Source: 66-474 sp040255405
GTDB taxonomy: Bacteria > Pseudomonadota > Gammaproteobacteria > Xanthomonadales > Rhodanobacteraceae
Direction: 5' to 3'
Assembly (NCBI GenBank): GCA_040255405.1
Contig: JBDZUX010000011.1
Coordinates: forward strand, 5,896-69,895
Length of the DNA stretch: 64,000 bases
Shown: one piece after another, positions 43,006 to 52,318 of the stretch
Layout of the letters: every line of letters begins with the position of its first letter
Position numbering within the stretch: the stretch's first letter is position 1
Position numbers and translations under genes: made by a program
The notes under the pieces: model-generated
What the model was told of the DNA's origin: nothing
Databases searched by the model: none
Seen by the model: the letters and a program-made list of their open reading frames with translations, nothing else

Positions 43006-46000
43006 ACGCGAATGCCACCAGCACGGCGATCCTTGTGGTGGGCATGCACCGAAGTGGCACCTCGGCTGCCACGCGGGTGCTCAATCTGCTTGGGGTGGAG
43101 CTTGGCGGCAACCTACTGGACCCCGGTCCCGGCAATCGCCTGGGCCACTGGGAGCATCGCGAGGTGGTCGCGATCCACGAAGCGTTGTTGCATGGCCTGG
43201 GCATGAGTTGGGATGACACCCGCGCGCTCCCGGAGACGTGGATGGCTTCCGCGTCGGCGGACGCCGCCAGGGAGCGAATTGCGGCACTGGTCGCGCAGGA
43301 TTTTCCCGGCTCGACATTGTGGGCGGTGAAGGATCCTCGGCTTTGCCGCCTTCTGCCGCTCTGGATCGAGGCGCTCGCCGAGGCCGGTATCGACCTGCGC
43401 GTGTTGTTCGTGGTGCGGCATCCGGCAGCGGTCGCGGATTCCCTGAAAGCCCGCGATGGGCTGGATCCGGCGGGCACGCATCTGCGATGGCTCGAGCACT
43501 TTGGCGAAGCCGAGTTTGCCACCCGGAACCTGCGGCGAGCGATCGTTCTTTACGATGATTTGCTCTCGGACTGGCGCAGCGCCGTGGAATCGCTGGCAGC
43601 CCGCTTCGGGTTGCGCTGGCCGGGAAGCATCGCGGGAGCCTCGCCGGAAATCGAGGCGTTCCTGAGCGAGGGCGAGCGCCACAATCTCGCCGGAAAGCGC
43701 GACGATCCCGTCGGACCGGTCCCGAGCGGAAGGTTGTACGAACTTTGTGTTGCCTGCGCGCGGGGACACGGAACGTGGGGCGCCATTTCGGCGATGGTCG
43801 ACGACTACCGGTCGTGGGCGCCGGCCTTCCTCGGCGACATTGATCGAAGGGCCGCCGACACCGGAAAGCTGGCCGCACGCTTGCGGAACGCGGAGGCTGC
43901 GGCGCGGGCCAAAGATTCGTGGGTTGCCGCGCGTGACGCGACGATCCGTGATCAGGAGCAAACCCTTTACCGCTTGCGGGAAGACTTGCGGGGAAGGGAT
44001 CTCCAGATCAGGAGCAGGAACGACATCATCCGGCAAAAGGACGTCGCCGTTGTTGCGGCCACGGCACTGGTGCGTGCGAAGGATGCGCAAATTGCGGCGC
44101 TTCGCGAGGACGTGGCGGGCCACGCGGACGAAATCGGGCGACTCGCGCGGGAAGCGTCCCTGCTGCACGAACGCATTGCCGCACAGGATGCGGAGATCGC
44201 AGCCCGTGGCGAGGTGATCGAAGCCATCCAGGCCACCGTATCGTGGCGCATCACGGGCCCGCTCCGGGTGGTGCGGCGGCTTGGATTGCGCGCCGCGGAG
44301 ATTCGTGCCTTGTCCTGGGCCTCGCGCTCCGCCGGCCTTGCGCGCGGCATCGCGCGCACATTCTGGAACCTTGCCCGTAGTGCCGAGGCACGCGCGCGAT
44401 GGTCGCGCACCCGGGTCCTCGGCGCGCGCGCAGGTTGGCGATACGCCCTTGCGTGCGTGCAGGAGGAAGCACGGAGCCCACAACCCGCCACCCACTCAAC
44501 CACATTCGACGTCCACGCATACGCCGGTCGCCAGGCTGTCATCCTGACCAGCCGGCATTGCGAATTCGTCGCCGTTTCGATCCAGCGTGCACTTCAAAGG
44601 ATCGATGTCGATTCAAGAATCATCTTCGGCATGCCGGAAGGCGGCTATGAAGACCTGCCTCACTTCGTGGTCTGCCCACAGATGTTCGAGCAGTTGCCCA
44701 GGCTGTACGTCGCGTTCCAGATGGAACAATCCGTCAGCGCCCGCTGGTTCGATGCCGGGTACATGGGGAGGCTCCAACGTTCGTTTGCGGTACTGGACTA
44801 CTCCATCGCCAACATCGATGCGCTGGCCGCGTCCGGCCTGCCACGCACGCAGCTCTTCCATGTGCCGTTGGGATACGTCCCCGACTACCGCGACGCCGGC
44901 GTCGCGGAAACCAGCCGGTACGACGTGCTGTTCTACGGAGACATCCACAACGACCGTCGCCGGCGATTCCTCGAGGCACTGGAAAAGGTCTGCCGCGTCA
45001 AGGTGATCCACGATCTGTTCGGAGAGGATTTGCACGCGGAAATCGCCGCGGCGAAGCTGATCGTCAATATCCACTATTACGAAGATGCACTGCTGGAAAC
45101 CACGCGGCTCTGGGAGTGCGTGTCGCTCGACAAACTGGTGGTCTCGGAGCGCGCGGTCAACATGGAGGAGAACGGCGATCTCGAGCCACTGGTCGACTTC
45201 GTCGATCCGGGCGATCTCGCCGGCATGGCGGCACGCGTGCGCTACTGGCTCGAAGACGGGCGTGCGCGCCTCCAGCGCATCAAGACCAACCGCAAACTGG
45301 CGCGGCAATTGCCCAACCGGTTCGAGGCGTCCTTCTACCGGTTCCTGCTGGCGTTCGACAACATCACGTTCTTCCAGTTCTGGAAGCTCGCAGGAAGCAG
45401 GATGAGGCTGCCGGGCGACAAGCTCTGCCTCACCCTGCCGGAATACGCGCCGCGCCTGCGCAGTTTCGACCAGGACAACCGGTACGGCTTCGCGCCATTC
45501 ATCGGACTGCGTCATCGCGAACCATGGGTCGGCTGCGGCATGAGCTACAAGCTGATGGCGATGCTGGCGCGCAAGCAGCGTTTTCAGCAAATCACGATCT
45601 GCGAGGATGACGTCGAATTCCGGCCCGGCTTCGAGCGCGACTTCCAGACGGTGCTGCGCGAACTCGCCGCGAGCAAGGATCCCTGGCATGTGTTCTCGGG
45701 GCTGCTGGCGGACCTGCACGCCGACGCGGCGATCTCCTCGGTCCGGGAATTCCATGGACGCAAGCTCGTGCGGACGGACCGCCTGATCAGCATGGTTTTC
45801 AATGTCTACCACAGCAGCGTTTTCGGCCGGATGATCCTCTGGGACGAAGGCGATCGCGATGTTGCCACCAACCCGATCGATCGCTACCTCGAGCGCGGCA
45901 AGCTCGCGGTCGTCACCGCTTGGCCGTTCCTTGTCGGGCACAAGAGCCATCTGCGCTCCACACTGTGGAACGTCGACAACGAGGAAATGGCGCCGATGAT

Positions 46001-46169
46001 CCGACGCAGTGAACGATTGCTGCGGCAAAAGATCGTCGAGTTCCTGATGGTGCACGATCCGGCGTCGGCGAATCCGCCTGTCGAGGTGGTCGCGTTGTCT
46101 CAAAGGAAGGCCGTGATCGCGCCCGCCGTGACCAACCCGGAGGCCGTAGCCGTTGAAGGTGGATCATGA
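43002..46169 (+). CDS. Sulfotransferase / coiled-coil / glycosyltransferase fusion
   Basis: A 1055-residue multidomain protein. Residues 1-250 look like a sulfotransferase: GMHRSGTSAATR (14-25) is the 5'-phosphosulfate loop and RHPAAVADS the 3'-phosphate region. Residues about 285-420 are a heptad-rich coiled coil, and 420-500 are basic and Ala-rich. Residues about 510-760 resemble a CgeB-like GT-B glycosyltransferase (FYGDIHNDRRR, then ECVSLDKLVVSERAVNM). Residues about 770-1010 carry ICEDDVEF, as in GT25-type transferases. It would both add sugar and sulfate (or use the fold otherwise), with the coiled coil acting as spacer or ruler. It is coupled to wzt by ATGA. The exact activities are inferred. 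Confidence 0.72.
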   Translation: MNANATSTAILVVGMHRSGTSAATRVLNLLGVELGGNLLDPGPGNRLGHWEHREVVAIHEALLHGLGMSWDDTRALPETWMASASADAARERIAALVAQDFPGSTLWAVKDPRLCRLLPLWIEALAEAGIDLRVLFVVRHPAAVADSLKARDGLDPAGTHLRWLEHFGEAEFATRNLRRAIVLYDDLLSDWRSAVESLAARFGLRWPGSIAGASPEIEAFLSEGERHNLAGKRDDPVGPVPSGRLYELCVACARGHGTWGAISAMVDDYRSWAPAFLGDIDRRAADTGKLAARLRNAEAAARAKDSWVAARDATIRDQEQTLYRLREDLRGRDLQIRSRNDIIRQKDVAVVAATALVRAKDAQIAALREDVAGHADEIGRLAREASLLHERIAAQDAEIAARGEVIEAIQATVSWRITGPLRVVRRLGLRAAEIRALSWASRSAGLARGIARTFWNLARSAEARARWSRTRVLGARAGWRYALACVQEEARSPQPATHSTTFDVHAYAGRQAVILTSRHCEFVAVSIQRALQRIDVDSRIIFGMPEGGYEDLPHFVVCPQMFEQLPRLYVAFQMEQSVSARWFDAGYMGRLQRSFAVLDYSIANIDALAASGLPRTQLFHVPLGYVPDYRDAGVAETSRYDVLFYGDIHNDRRRRFLEALEKVCRVKVIHDLFGEDLHAEIAAAKLIVNIHYYEDALLETTRLWECVSLDKLVVSERAVNMEENGDLEPLVDFVDPGDLAGMAARVRYWLEDGRARLQRIKTNRKLARQLPNRFEASFYRFLLAFDNITFFQFWKLAGSRMRLPGDKLCLTLPEYAPRLRSFDQDNRYGFAPFIGLRHREPWVGCGMSYKLMAMLARKQRFQQITICEDDVEFRPGFERDFQTVLRELAASKDPWHVFSGLLADLHADAAISSVREFHGRKLVRTDRLISMVFNVYHSSVFGRMILWDEGDRDVATNPIDRYLERGKLAVVTAWPFLVGHKSHLRSTLWNVDNEEMAPMIRRSERLLRQKIVEFLMVHDPASANPPVEVVALSQRKAVIAPAVTNPEAVAVEGGS

Positions 46170-46246
46170 ACCCGCTCGGGAGCGACTTGCCGGCCCTCGA
46201 CCACGACGGTTTTCGGGCGGGCTCGACTTCGCCCGTACGGCGTTGA
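46166..46246 (+). CDS. Possible 26-residue translationally coupled small protein
   Basis: An ATG at 46166 overlaps the stop of the fusion gene (ATGA) and is preceded by AAGGTGG, a good ribosome site. The frame runs 26 codons to a TGA at 46244-46246. It is in the same frame as the large membrane-protein gene that starts at 46307, so it may also be a leader or the relic of a longer N-terminus. It has no recognisable motif, and composition gives little support for a conserved protein. Confidence 0.3.
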   Translation: MNPLGSDLPALDHDGFRAGSTSPVRR

Positions 46247-46306
46247 TCCGCGACCACCGGGACAGGCTTTCCGGCGCCAGGGTGCACTCGGCAGAAGGGC
46301 GTGCAG

Positions 46307-48313
46307 ATGCGAGTCGAGCAGGATTTCTCTGGGCTGGACCGGATCGTTTCCGCATTCGTATTGGTGTTCGCGATCTGGACGGTCTATGTCCATCTGATCA
46401 CCGCGAGCCACGCGAGTTTGATCACCCTGCTCCAGTGGTTGCCGCTGGTGGCACTGGTCGCGATGGCCGCGACGATTGCATGGTTCCGGATGCCACAACC
46501 GGCACGACTGTCCGCGCCCGTCGCGAACGGGGGCTGGCCCGTTGGCGGTGCGGTTGCGGGCCCGGCCGGGCACCAGTCCGGTATCCGGTTTGGGCCTGCT
46601 GCCGTATTGGCACTGGCGATCCTGTGGACGGGGCTGCTCTCGGCTGGCATGCCTTATCCGCTGTTCTGGTGGATCGCGTTGCTGGTTTCCTTCGGCGTGT
46701 GGCTGCGGACGCTGAAGGCCGCTCCGATCGCGATGAGCGAACCGGGACTCCGCAGCCCGCCGGCAGCGTGGATTGTTTGCTCGGTCGCGGCCGCCGCGGT
46801 CTGCGTCACCCTCTTCGCGAGCCGGCCGGACGGCGACGATGCCTTTTATCGCAGCATCTCGGCGACGCTGCTGCGGTTCCCGCATCAGCCGGTGCTTCTG
46901 CACGACACGTTGTATCGGCTTCCGGACGCCCCGATCCTGCTGCAGTTCTATCGGCTCGGCAGCTACGACGTTCTGGTCGCGACGCTGGCCCGGATCACCG
47001 GCGCCGATCACCTGACCGTTGCATACCTGATCCTGCCGTCCGCGTTCGCCGCATTCTGCGTGTTGGCGTGGGCCTACCTGTTGCGGCGGATCGTGCCCGC
47101 GCGCTGGCCGTCGGTACTGCTCATCCTGTTCCTCTGCGTATTGGCGCTTGGTGAAGCGCACCGGGCCTACGGCAATTTCGCGTTCGTCCGGATATTCCAG
47201 GGCAAGGCGATCCTGGCCACCGGCATGGTTCCCGTCATCGCGGGCTCCGCGTTGCTGTTTGCCCGCCACGGCGGACTGCGTCGCTGGCTGTTGTTGTTCG
47301 CCGCACAGATCGCGGCGCTCGGCGTCAGCGCGAGCGCACTGTTCGTGGCACCTGCAGCGGCGGCGCTGGGCCTGGCCGGCGGCTGGTCGGCAAACGCGTC
47401 GAGCACCCGGCGCTTTGCGGCGGGCATGCTGGCATCGATCTACGTGTTCGGCGCGGGTTGGGCGATCGCTTCGGTCACCCACGGTGGCCAGGCGCTCGTC
47501 AGTTCCAGCCCGATGCCTGCCATTCCGCAGATACTCGACGACACGTGGGGCTGGTGGAGTACGCGGCTGCTGCTGGTGGCGTTGCTCGCCGCCTGGGCGT
47601 TCGTGCGCGACCCGGTGCGCGCGCGTTATTTTTCCGCCGGCGCGTTCTTCCTCTTGCTTGCTGTGCTCAATCCCTACACGGTCCGCGTGGTGGCGGATCA
47701 TTTCGTCGGTGTCTATACCTACTGGCGATTGACCTGGGCGTTGCCGCTGCCGTTGTTCCTGGCCGTGTTGCTGCACGGATTGATCCAACGCGTGTTGCGC
47801 ATGCGGCCCCGTGTGCTGGCGGCGGGCGCCTGCGTGGCATTGGCCGTTTTCGCAGTCGCATTCGGCTGGTGCTTCGGGACGTTGCGCAGCGCGAACACCG
47901 TGACGCTTGGCCTGCCGGGCCCCAAGGTCAGTCCCGTCGAATACCAGGTGGCCGCGCGCATCGCCAAAGACGTGCCCGAACAAGGTGTCGTGCTCGCCCC
48001 GGAACAAGTGTCCGTCTGGTTGCCGACCTTCATCGTCCATCCGGAGCTGTTGGGCGTCCGGACGCTTTACCTGGGCCGGGCGTTCTCGCCACAAGACGCG
48101 GCGCGACGCAGTTTGCTGATGCAATATGTGGCGGGCCTGGACCGGCCGCCGGATTCCGCGGCATGGTTTGCCGACGCATTGCGGAGTTATGGGCTGACCG
48201 CGGTCGTGATCGTGCATTCGGCGCCCTGGCGCCGGGAAATGGAAAGCGTGCTGGAACGCCAGGGCTGGCGCCCGCTTTCATCCGGCGCCTACGACGTCTG
48301 GATTCACGTTTGA
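46307..48313 (+). CDS. Large polytopic membrane protein of the glycan locus
   Basis: A 668-residue integral membrane protein with about 12-14 hydrophobic segments in residues 10-530 and a soluble C-terminal domain of about 130 residues. The layout resembles GT-C glycosyltransferases and O-antigen-type membrane enzymes, with an acidic motif (SRPDGDDAFYRS) in the loop after the fourth or fifth helix, where GT-C enzymes keep catalytic acids. The ATG at 46307 is favoured by AAGGG about 7 bases upstream over the GTG at 46301. It is the last forward gene of this locus. The precise family is not certain to me; a DUF6077-like relation is possible. Confidence 0.6.
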   Translation: MRVEQDFSGLDRIVSAFVLVFAIWTVYVHLITASHASLITLLQWLPLVALVAMAATIAWFRMPQPARLSAPVANGGWPVGGAVAGPAGHQSGIRFGPAAVLALAILWTGLLSAGMPYPLFWWIALLVSFGVWLRTLKAAPIAMSEPGLRSPPAAWIVCSVAAAAVCVTLFASRPDGDDAFYRSISATLLRFPHQPVLLHDTLYRLPDAPILLQFYRLGSYDVLVATLARITGADHLTVAYLILPSAFAAFCVLAWAYLLRRIVPARWPSVLLILFLCVLALGEAHRAYGNFAFVRIFQGKAILATGMVPVIAGSALLFARHGGLRRWLLLFAAQIAALGVSASALFVAPAAAALGLAGGWSANASSTRRFAAGMLASIYVFGAGWAIASVTHGGQALVSSSPMPAIPQILDDTWGWWSTRLLLVALLAAWAFVRDPVRARYFSAGAFFLLLAVLNPYTVRVVADHFVGVYTYWRLTWALPLPLFLAVLLHGLIQRVLRMRPRVLAAGACVALAVFAVAFGWCFGTLRSANTVTLGLPGPKVSPVEYQVAARIAKDVPEQGVVLAPEQVSVWLPTFIVHPELLGVRTLYLGRAFSPQDAARRSLLMQYVAGLDRPPDSAAWFADALRSYGLTAVVIVHSAPWRREMESVLERQGWRPLSSGAYDVWIHV

Positions 48314-48416
48314 CGATCGCCGGACGACCATCGGGTCGCGGTGGCGGAGGGGCTGCCCTCGTGCGGATCGACGGATGGAAAGCCAGCGGAGGGGGTCAGG
48401 GGCGAGCGCACACCCG

Positions 48417-49373
48417 CTACCGCAATGACCACGCCGCGCGCTTTCGCTTCCACCCTGCCGCCCGTGCCGCGCAGCCGGCCGCCACCCGCCAGAGCGCCTG
48501 GTTGAAGAGTCCGGTGTGCAACGCGCGGACGAGCGTCGAGAAAGCGGCACGGTGCGATCCTTCCCGGGACTGGACTCGCGCCTGCTCGGCCAGTTGCACG
48601 ACGCGCTGGCGCTGGCAGAGTGCGCGTATTCTGCGGTCGGTTGCCGCGGCCGCCGCCTTGCGGAACACCCGCTCGCCATCGACGTAGAGATCCAAGGGGT
48701 GCAGCTGCGCGGTGGTTCGTCCGGCGTGTTCGCGAACCAGCGCCAGGTTTTCGGGCAGCGCGCAGACTTCGCTGCGTGCGGCGAGACGCAGCATGAAATC
48801 GAAATCGGACCGGATCGGAATTGAATCGTCGAATCCCCCGATCTCTTCGATCAGTGACCGTTGCACGAGTATCGTCACGATCGACGCCGCCACGTCGAAC
48901 CTGAGCATGGATTCGAGGATGTGCCCGGAAACCGGCCGGTGCAGAAGCTTCGATCTTCCCGGCAGCGGTTTCTCGTCTGCGTCGATGATCGAATACCCCG
49001 TGTAGCTCCACCGGCAACCAGGGTGGGTCGCCAGTCGATGCAGTTGCAATGCCAGTTTTTCGGGCAGCCACAAGTCGTCCGAATCGAGGAACGCCACCCA
49101 CTCGCCGCGCGCGTGCCGAAGCCCCGCACTGCGGGCCGAAGTGAGGTCGCCCCGGTGGTCGAGCCGGATCAGCCGCACACGGGAATCCGCGATCGTCTCG
49201 ACGCAATCGTGCGTGCCGTCGGTCGAGCCGTCGTCCACGACCACGAGTTCGAAGTCGCGATGAGTCTGCGCCAGGACCGAGGCGATCGCCTTGCACAGCA
49301 ACGGCAGGCGGTTCCAGGTCGGAAGGATGATGGAAACCCCGGGCGTCATCACGGCATCGCGCGGCCCGGTCAT
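48417..49373 (-). CDS. GT2-family glycosyltransferase
   Basis: A 318-residue GT-A glycosyltransferase. It has the usual opening VSIILPTWNRLP, VVVDDGSTDGT for nucleotide binding and FLDSDDLW for the DXD metal site. RSDFDFMLRLA carries the catalytic acidic residue. The C-terminal 80 residues are basic and Ala-rich, perhaps lying on the membrane. Its start overlaps the stop of the nucleotidyltransferase gene by 4 bases (ATGA). It is the last gene of a three-gene reverse operon and ends 103 bases from the convergent membrane-protein gene, with no clear terminator. Confidence 0.88.
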   Translation of the reverse strand: MTGPRDAVMTPGVSIILPTWNRLPLLCKAIASVLAQTHRDFELVVVDDGSTDGTHDCVETIADSRVRLIRLDHRGDLTSARSAGLRHARGEWVAFLDSDDLWLPEKLALQLHRLATHPGCRWSYTGYSIIDADEKPLPGRSKLLHRPVSGHILESMLRFDVAASIVTILVQRSLIEEIGGFDDSIPIRSDFDFMLRLAARSEVCALPENLALVREHAGRTTAQLHPLDLYVDGERVFRKAAAAATDRRIRALCQRQRVVQLAEQARVQSREGSHRAAFSTLVRALHTGLFNQALWRVAAGCAARAAGWKRKRAAWSLR

Positions 49374-50659
49374 GATGTCATCAATCGTTTGGTGACGGAT
49401 GTCGCGGGTCCGGCAACATCCACCGCATCCGGATTTTCGTCCGTCGCCACGTCCGCCAGCGCCATGCGCACGACGTGCATCATGTCCATCCGCGGTACCT
49501 TTCGGATCAACCAGGTGAAGATTCGCCTTCTTTGCGTGGCCGTGACCCAGCCGCCGTCATGAAGCCACAGTTGCGTGCGCGTCATGTCTGCGCGTTCGCG
49601 CCTCTTTTCGGCGGAAGGATGGATGCGGCCGGCGATGAAGCGTGCCGCATCGCGCACGTCTCGCGACCACTCGAGACCCGGAAACGCGTGCAGCCAGAAT
49701 TCGGAACACGAAGTCTTCGTGAGTGTCTGGTGGCGGGAAACCATCCGCAGCAGCGGTGGGCAATCGAGGGCAAGCGTGATCAGGACGGCTTCCGGGATGG
49801 CGCCCGGGTAATAAGTTGCGGTCAGTTGCAGCGGTGGCCATGCCCACCAGCATGCGCCGCCCTGCCACAGGAACACCCATTCCTCCGGTTGCATGCTGCG
49901 CGCCAGCAGCGCGATGTCGTGCAAGTGCATCAGCCGCAGGCTGCGCCCGCAGATATTGCCTGCCGCGTGCAGCAGCAGATGGGCGAGCAGGGCACTGCGT
50001 GACGGGTAGGGATTCAAACCGGGTTCGGGATCGCGGGCGCGGACGCGTTCGGTGATGTCGACGACGGATATCGGCAGGCATTCGCGGATGCGGGTGTGCA
50101 ATTCGATGTTGACGGGCGTGTCGCGATGTTCGCCCAGCACGGCGGGAGGCGTTCCGTTCGCCGGCTTGAATACCCGATGCCGCCAATGCTCGAATGACGT
50201 CACGTAGCCGATCTCATCCATCAGTCTGCTGGCCGGATCGACATCGTCGGCATCGACCAGCAGGTCGATGTCGGCCATCGGCCTGTCGCCTGGCGCGTAA
50301 ACGCCGAGCGCGTGCAACGCGGCGCCTTTCAGCGGCGTGATTGCCAGCCCGGCAGCACGCGCCCGCATATCCATGTGCGCAAGCAGCGCCGCGATCCTGG
50401 CGTGGCGGATCGCGACGTGTTTGTGCTGGTCTTCCAGGAATCGCCGCCAGCGGGGGTGGGTCCAGCGCGAACATTTCCACAACAGCGGTGACACGCCGTG
50501 CGCGGCCGCGGCGGCTGTCGCAAGCCGCCATTCGAGTTCATCCCACTCCGGTGTCGTGCTGCCGGGGCATGCCAGCTCCGCGGCAAGCGCTTCGGTCGTG
50601 CGATGCAGGCCCGCTCTAATGGTTTTGAGTGGCGGCAACACGGCGCAGCGGCTCGACAT
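49370..50659 (-). CDS. Nucleotidyltransferase-fold protein (NTP_transf_5 type)
   Basis: A 429-residue protein with the nucleotidyltransferase core LKGAALHALGVY followed by GDRPMADIDLLVDADDVD, which supplies the paired aspartates. The family (PF14907-like) is uncharacterised but recurs in peptide natural-product and exopolysaccharide loci together with HPr-kinase-like proteins, as here. The ATG at 50659 lies inside the 3' end of the radical SAM gene (44-base overlap); a GTG six bases further up is the other option. The substrate is unknown: it may transfer a nucleotide to a peptide, sugar or protein. Confidence 0.75.
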   Translation of the reverse strand: MSSRCAVLPPLKTIRAGLHRTTEALAAELACPGSTTPEWDELEWRLATAAAAAHGVSPLLWKCSRWTHPRWRRFLEDQHKHVAIRHARIAALLAHMDMRARAAGLAITPLKGAALHALGVYAPGDRPMADIDLLVDADDVDPASRLMDEIGYVTSFEHWRHRVFKPANGTPPAVLGEHRDTPVNIELHTRIRECLPISVVDITERVRARDPEPGLNPYPSRSALLAHLLLHAAGNICGRSLRLMHLHDIALLARSMQPEEWVFLWQGGACWWAWPPLQLTATYYPGAIPEAVLITLALDCPPLLRMVSRHQTLTKTSCSEFWLHAFPGLEWSRDVRDAARFIAGRIHPSAEKRRERADMTRTQLWLHDGGWVTATQRRRIFTWLIRKVPRMDMMHVVRMALADVATDENPDAVDVAGPATSVTKRLMTS

Positions 50660-52133
50660 GCCCACGATCTTGCACCGGCGCCGGCACCGGCGTCGCGTCG
50701 TGGTTTCGATGGAGGTGTTCGCTCGCGATCAGTGCATCCCATCGCGCCTCGAGCGCGGCAAATTCCGGCTCGAGTGATTCGGATGAGCCAGCGTCGCGCG
50801 ATTGCCGAAGCGTGACCTGCTCGTGCAGCAAGTCACGGAAGCACCGGTAGAACGTGGAGTCGTAGGTGCCCCGGAACATCATGGCCAGATCGCCGCTGTC
50901 GCGCCAATGGGTCTTGCCGCCAAGCTGGGTCTTCACCTGCTCGAAGAACGGCGTGCCCGGAAGCGGGTACGAGACACTGACGCCGATGTCGTCGGGTGCC
51001 GCGAGCATGACCAGTTCGCGGGTCGCGAGCAGGTCGGACAGTTGTTCACCGAGGTAGCCGAGCTGGATGAAAAAGCCGACGCGGATTCCGTGCGTGCCAA
51101 GCCGCTTGCGTGCCTCGATCAGCCTGGTGACCCGCGTGCCCTTGGTCATCCAGTCGAGTACACGCTGGCTGCCGCTCTCGGCGCCGATCCAGGCCTCCAC
51201 GCACCCGGCGCGTTCGAGTGCGGCGGCCATGGGTTCGGTCGACAGGTCTGCACGGGTCTGGATGGTGAATGGCACCACGCCGTCGTTGTCGATCAAGCGT
51301 CCGGCGAATTCGTTCACCCAGTCGCTTCGGAAGCCGAAGATGTCATCGGCAAACCAGATGTGGTCGGGGTGGAACGCGTGCTTCAGGTAACTCATTTCCG
51401 CCGCGACTTCGCCGGCATCGCGGCGCAGGTAATGATTGCCCCAGATGGGCTTGGCGCACCAGTTGCAGTGGAACGGGCAGCCCCGCGAAGCCGTGATGTT
51501 GAGGCTGAAGTAACCGTGTCGTTCCAGCCACAGCGTCCGGTAGCGATCGATGTCGATCAGGTCCCAGGCTGGGAGGCCGGTGAGTTGTACGTCCGGCGGT
51601 TGCACCCTCGGGCGGGCGGTTCGCGATTCCCCGCCGGCCAGGGTGGAAACGCCGGGTATGCCAGCCACCCAGCCTTGGGTGTCGATGTCGGGGTCGGGAT
51701 CCAGTCGCTCGACCAATTGGACGAGCGCCGCGATGCCCTCGCCCATCAGGGCGACGTCGGCACCCGCGGCAAGAAAAGCTTCGGGGTGATCGGAAGCATC
51801 CGAGCCGGCGACGATCACCCGCGCACCGCGTGCGCGCGCCGACGCAATCATCCTGCAGGCGGCCTCGCGCATCCGGCCGAGGCACATCTTGGTGAGGAAA
51901 TTGAAATTGTCCTCGTAGAGGACCACGACATCCGGCTCGGCGGACGGCAGGGATCTTTCGTACGCCTCCACGCCGTCGGCGAGCATCGCGTCGAACAGCG
52001 CGACGGCATGTCCCAGCCGCCGCAGCAGCGCGGCGACCTGGATGGTCGCGAGCGGGGGGTAAGGTTTGCCGCGTTCCCACTGCTTGGGGTCGTACCGCAG
52101 AAAGTAGGAATGGGCGACCTGAATCTTCAACAT
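50616..52133 (-). CDS. B12-binding-domain radical SAM protein (second)
   Basis: A 505-residue protein. Residues 1-150 form a cobalamin-binding-like domain (GSDASDHPEAFLAAGADVAL, MGEG) and the radical SAM barrel carries Cys219, Cys223 and Cys226 in SRGCPFHCNWC. IGAESGSQRVLDWMTKGT and VSYPLPGTPFFEQV are typical later blocks. The ATG at 52133 begins the conserved region; a longer frame from a GTG at 52289 is less likely. It leads a three-gene reverse operon and is divergent from the HPr-kinase/ABC pair. It probably modifies a small molecule or peptide. It is only distantly like the first radical SAM protein, so the two are not recent duplicates. Confidence 0.86.
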   Translation of the reverse strand: MLKIQVAHSYFLRYDPKQWERGKPYPPLATIQVAALLRRLGHAVALFDAMLADGVEAYERSLPSAEPDVVVLYEDNFNFLTKMCLGRMREAACRMIASARARGARVIVAGSDASDHPEAFLAAGADVALMGEGIAALVQLVERLDPDPDIDTQGWVAGIPGVSTLAGGESRTARPRVQPPDVQLTGLPAWDLIDIDRYRTLWLERHGYFSLNITASRGCPFHCNWCAKPIWGNHYLRRDAGEVAAEMSYLKHAFHPDHIWFADDIFGFRSDWVNEFAGRLIDNDGVVPFTIQTRADLSTEPMAAALERAGCVEAWIGAESGSQRVLDWMTKGTRVTRLIEARKRLGTHGIRVGFFIQLGYLGEQLSDLLATRELVMLAAPDDIGVSVSYPLPGTPFFEQVKTQLGGKTHWRDSGDLAMMFRGTYDSTFYRCFRDLLHEQVTLRQSRDAGSSESLEPEFAALEARWDALIASEHLHRNHDATPVPAPVQDRGHVEPLRRVAATQNH

Positions 52134-52318
52134 CGGCGGGGAAACTCCCTGGTGGCGCTCGGCGGCGATCCGTGGCGCCTTCGCGAACAGCGCGTGGGAG
52201 TGAGTGCCGCAAGCCGCGCCGCAGGTTGCCGGGCCGGCTTCGGGTGACGGCCGCAGCGGACGTGCAACTTTTTCCACGTTGCCCGGCACCTACGGTGCCA
52301 TCCGGAGATTGCGAACCC
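52134..52318. promoter_or_regulatory. Divergent promoter region of the radical SAM and HPr-kinase operons
   Basis: These 185 bases separate two oppositely transcribed operons and must hold their promoters. I looked here for a small precursor-peptide gene on both strands: the only long open frame is the in-frame extension of the radical SAM gene, which has a Cys-poor, Ala/Pro-rich composition and no leader-core look. Confidence 0.4.

Noticed and set aside
46100..48217. 705-codon reverse frame opposite the large membrane protein
   Set aside because: Gln/Arg/His-rich shadow of a membrane-protein gene; no start signal or family.
52134..52289. RiPP precursor peptide upstream of the second radical SAM gene
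   Set aside because: The open stretch is only an in-frame extension of that gene without leader-core features.
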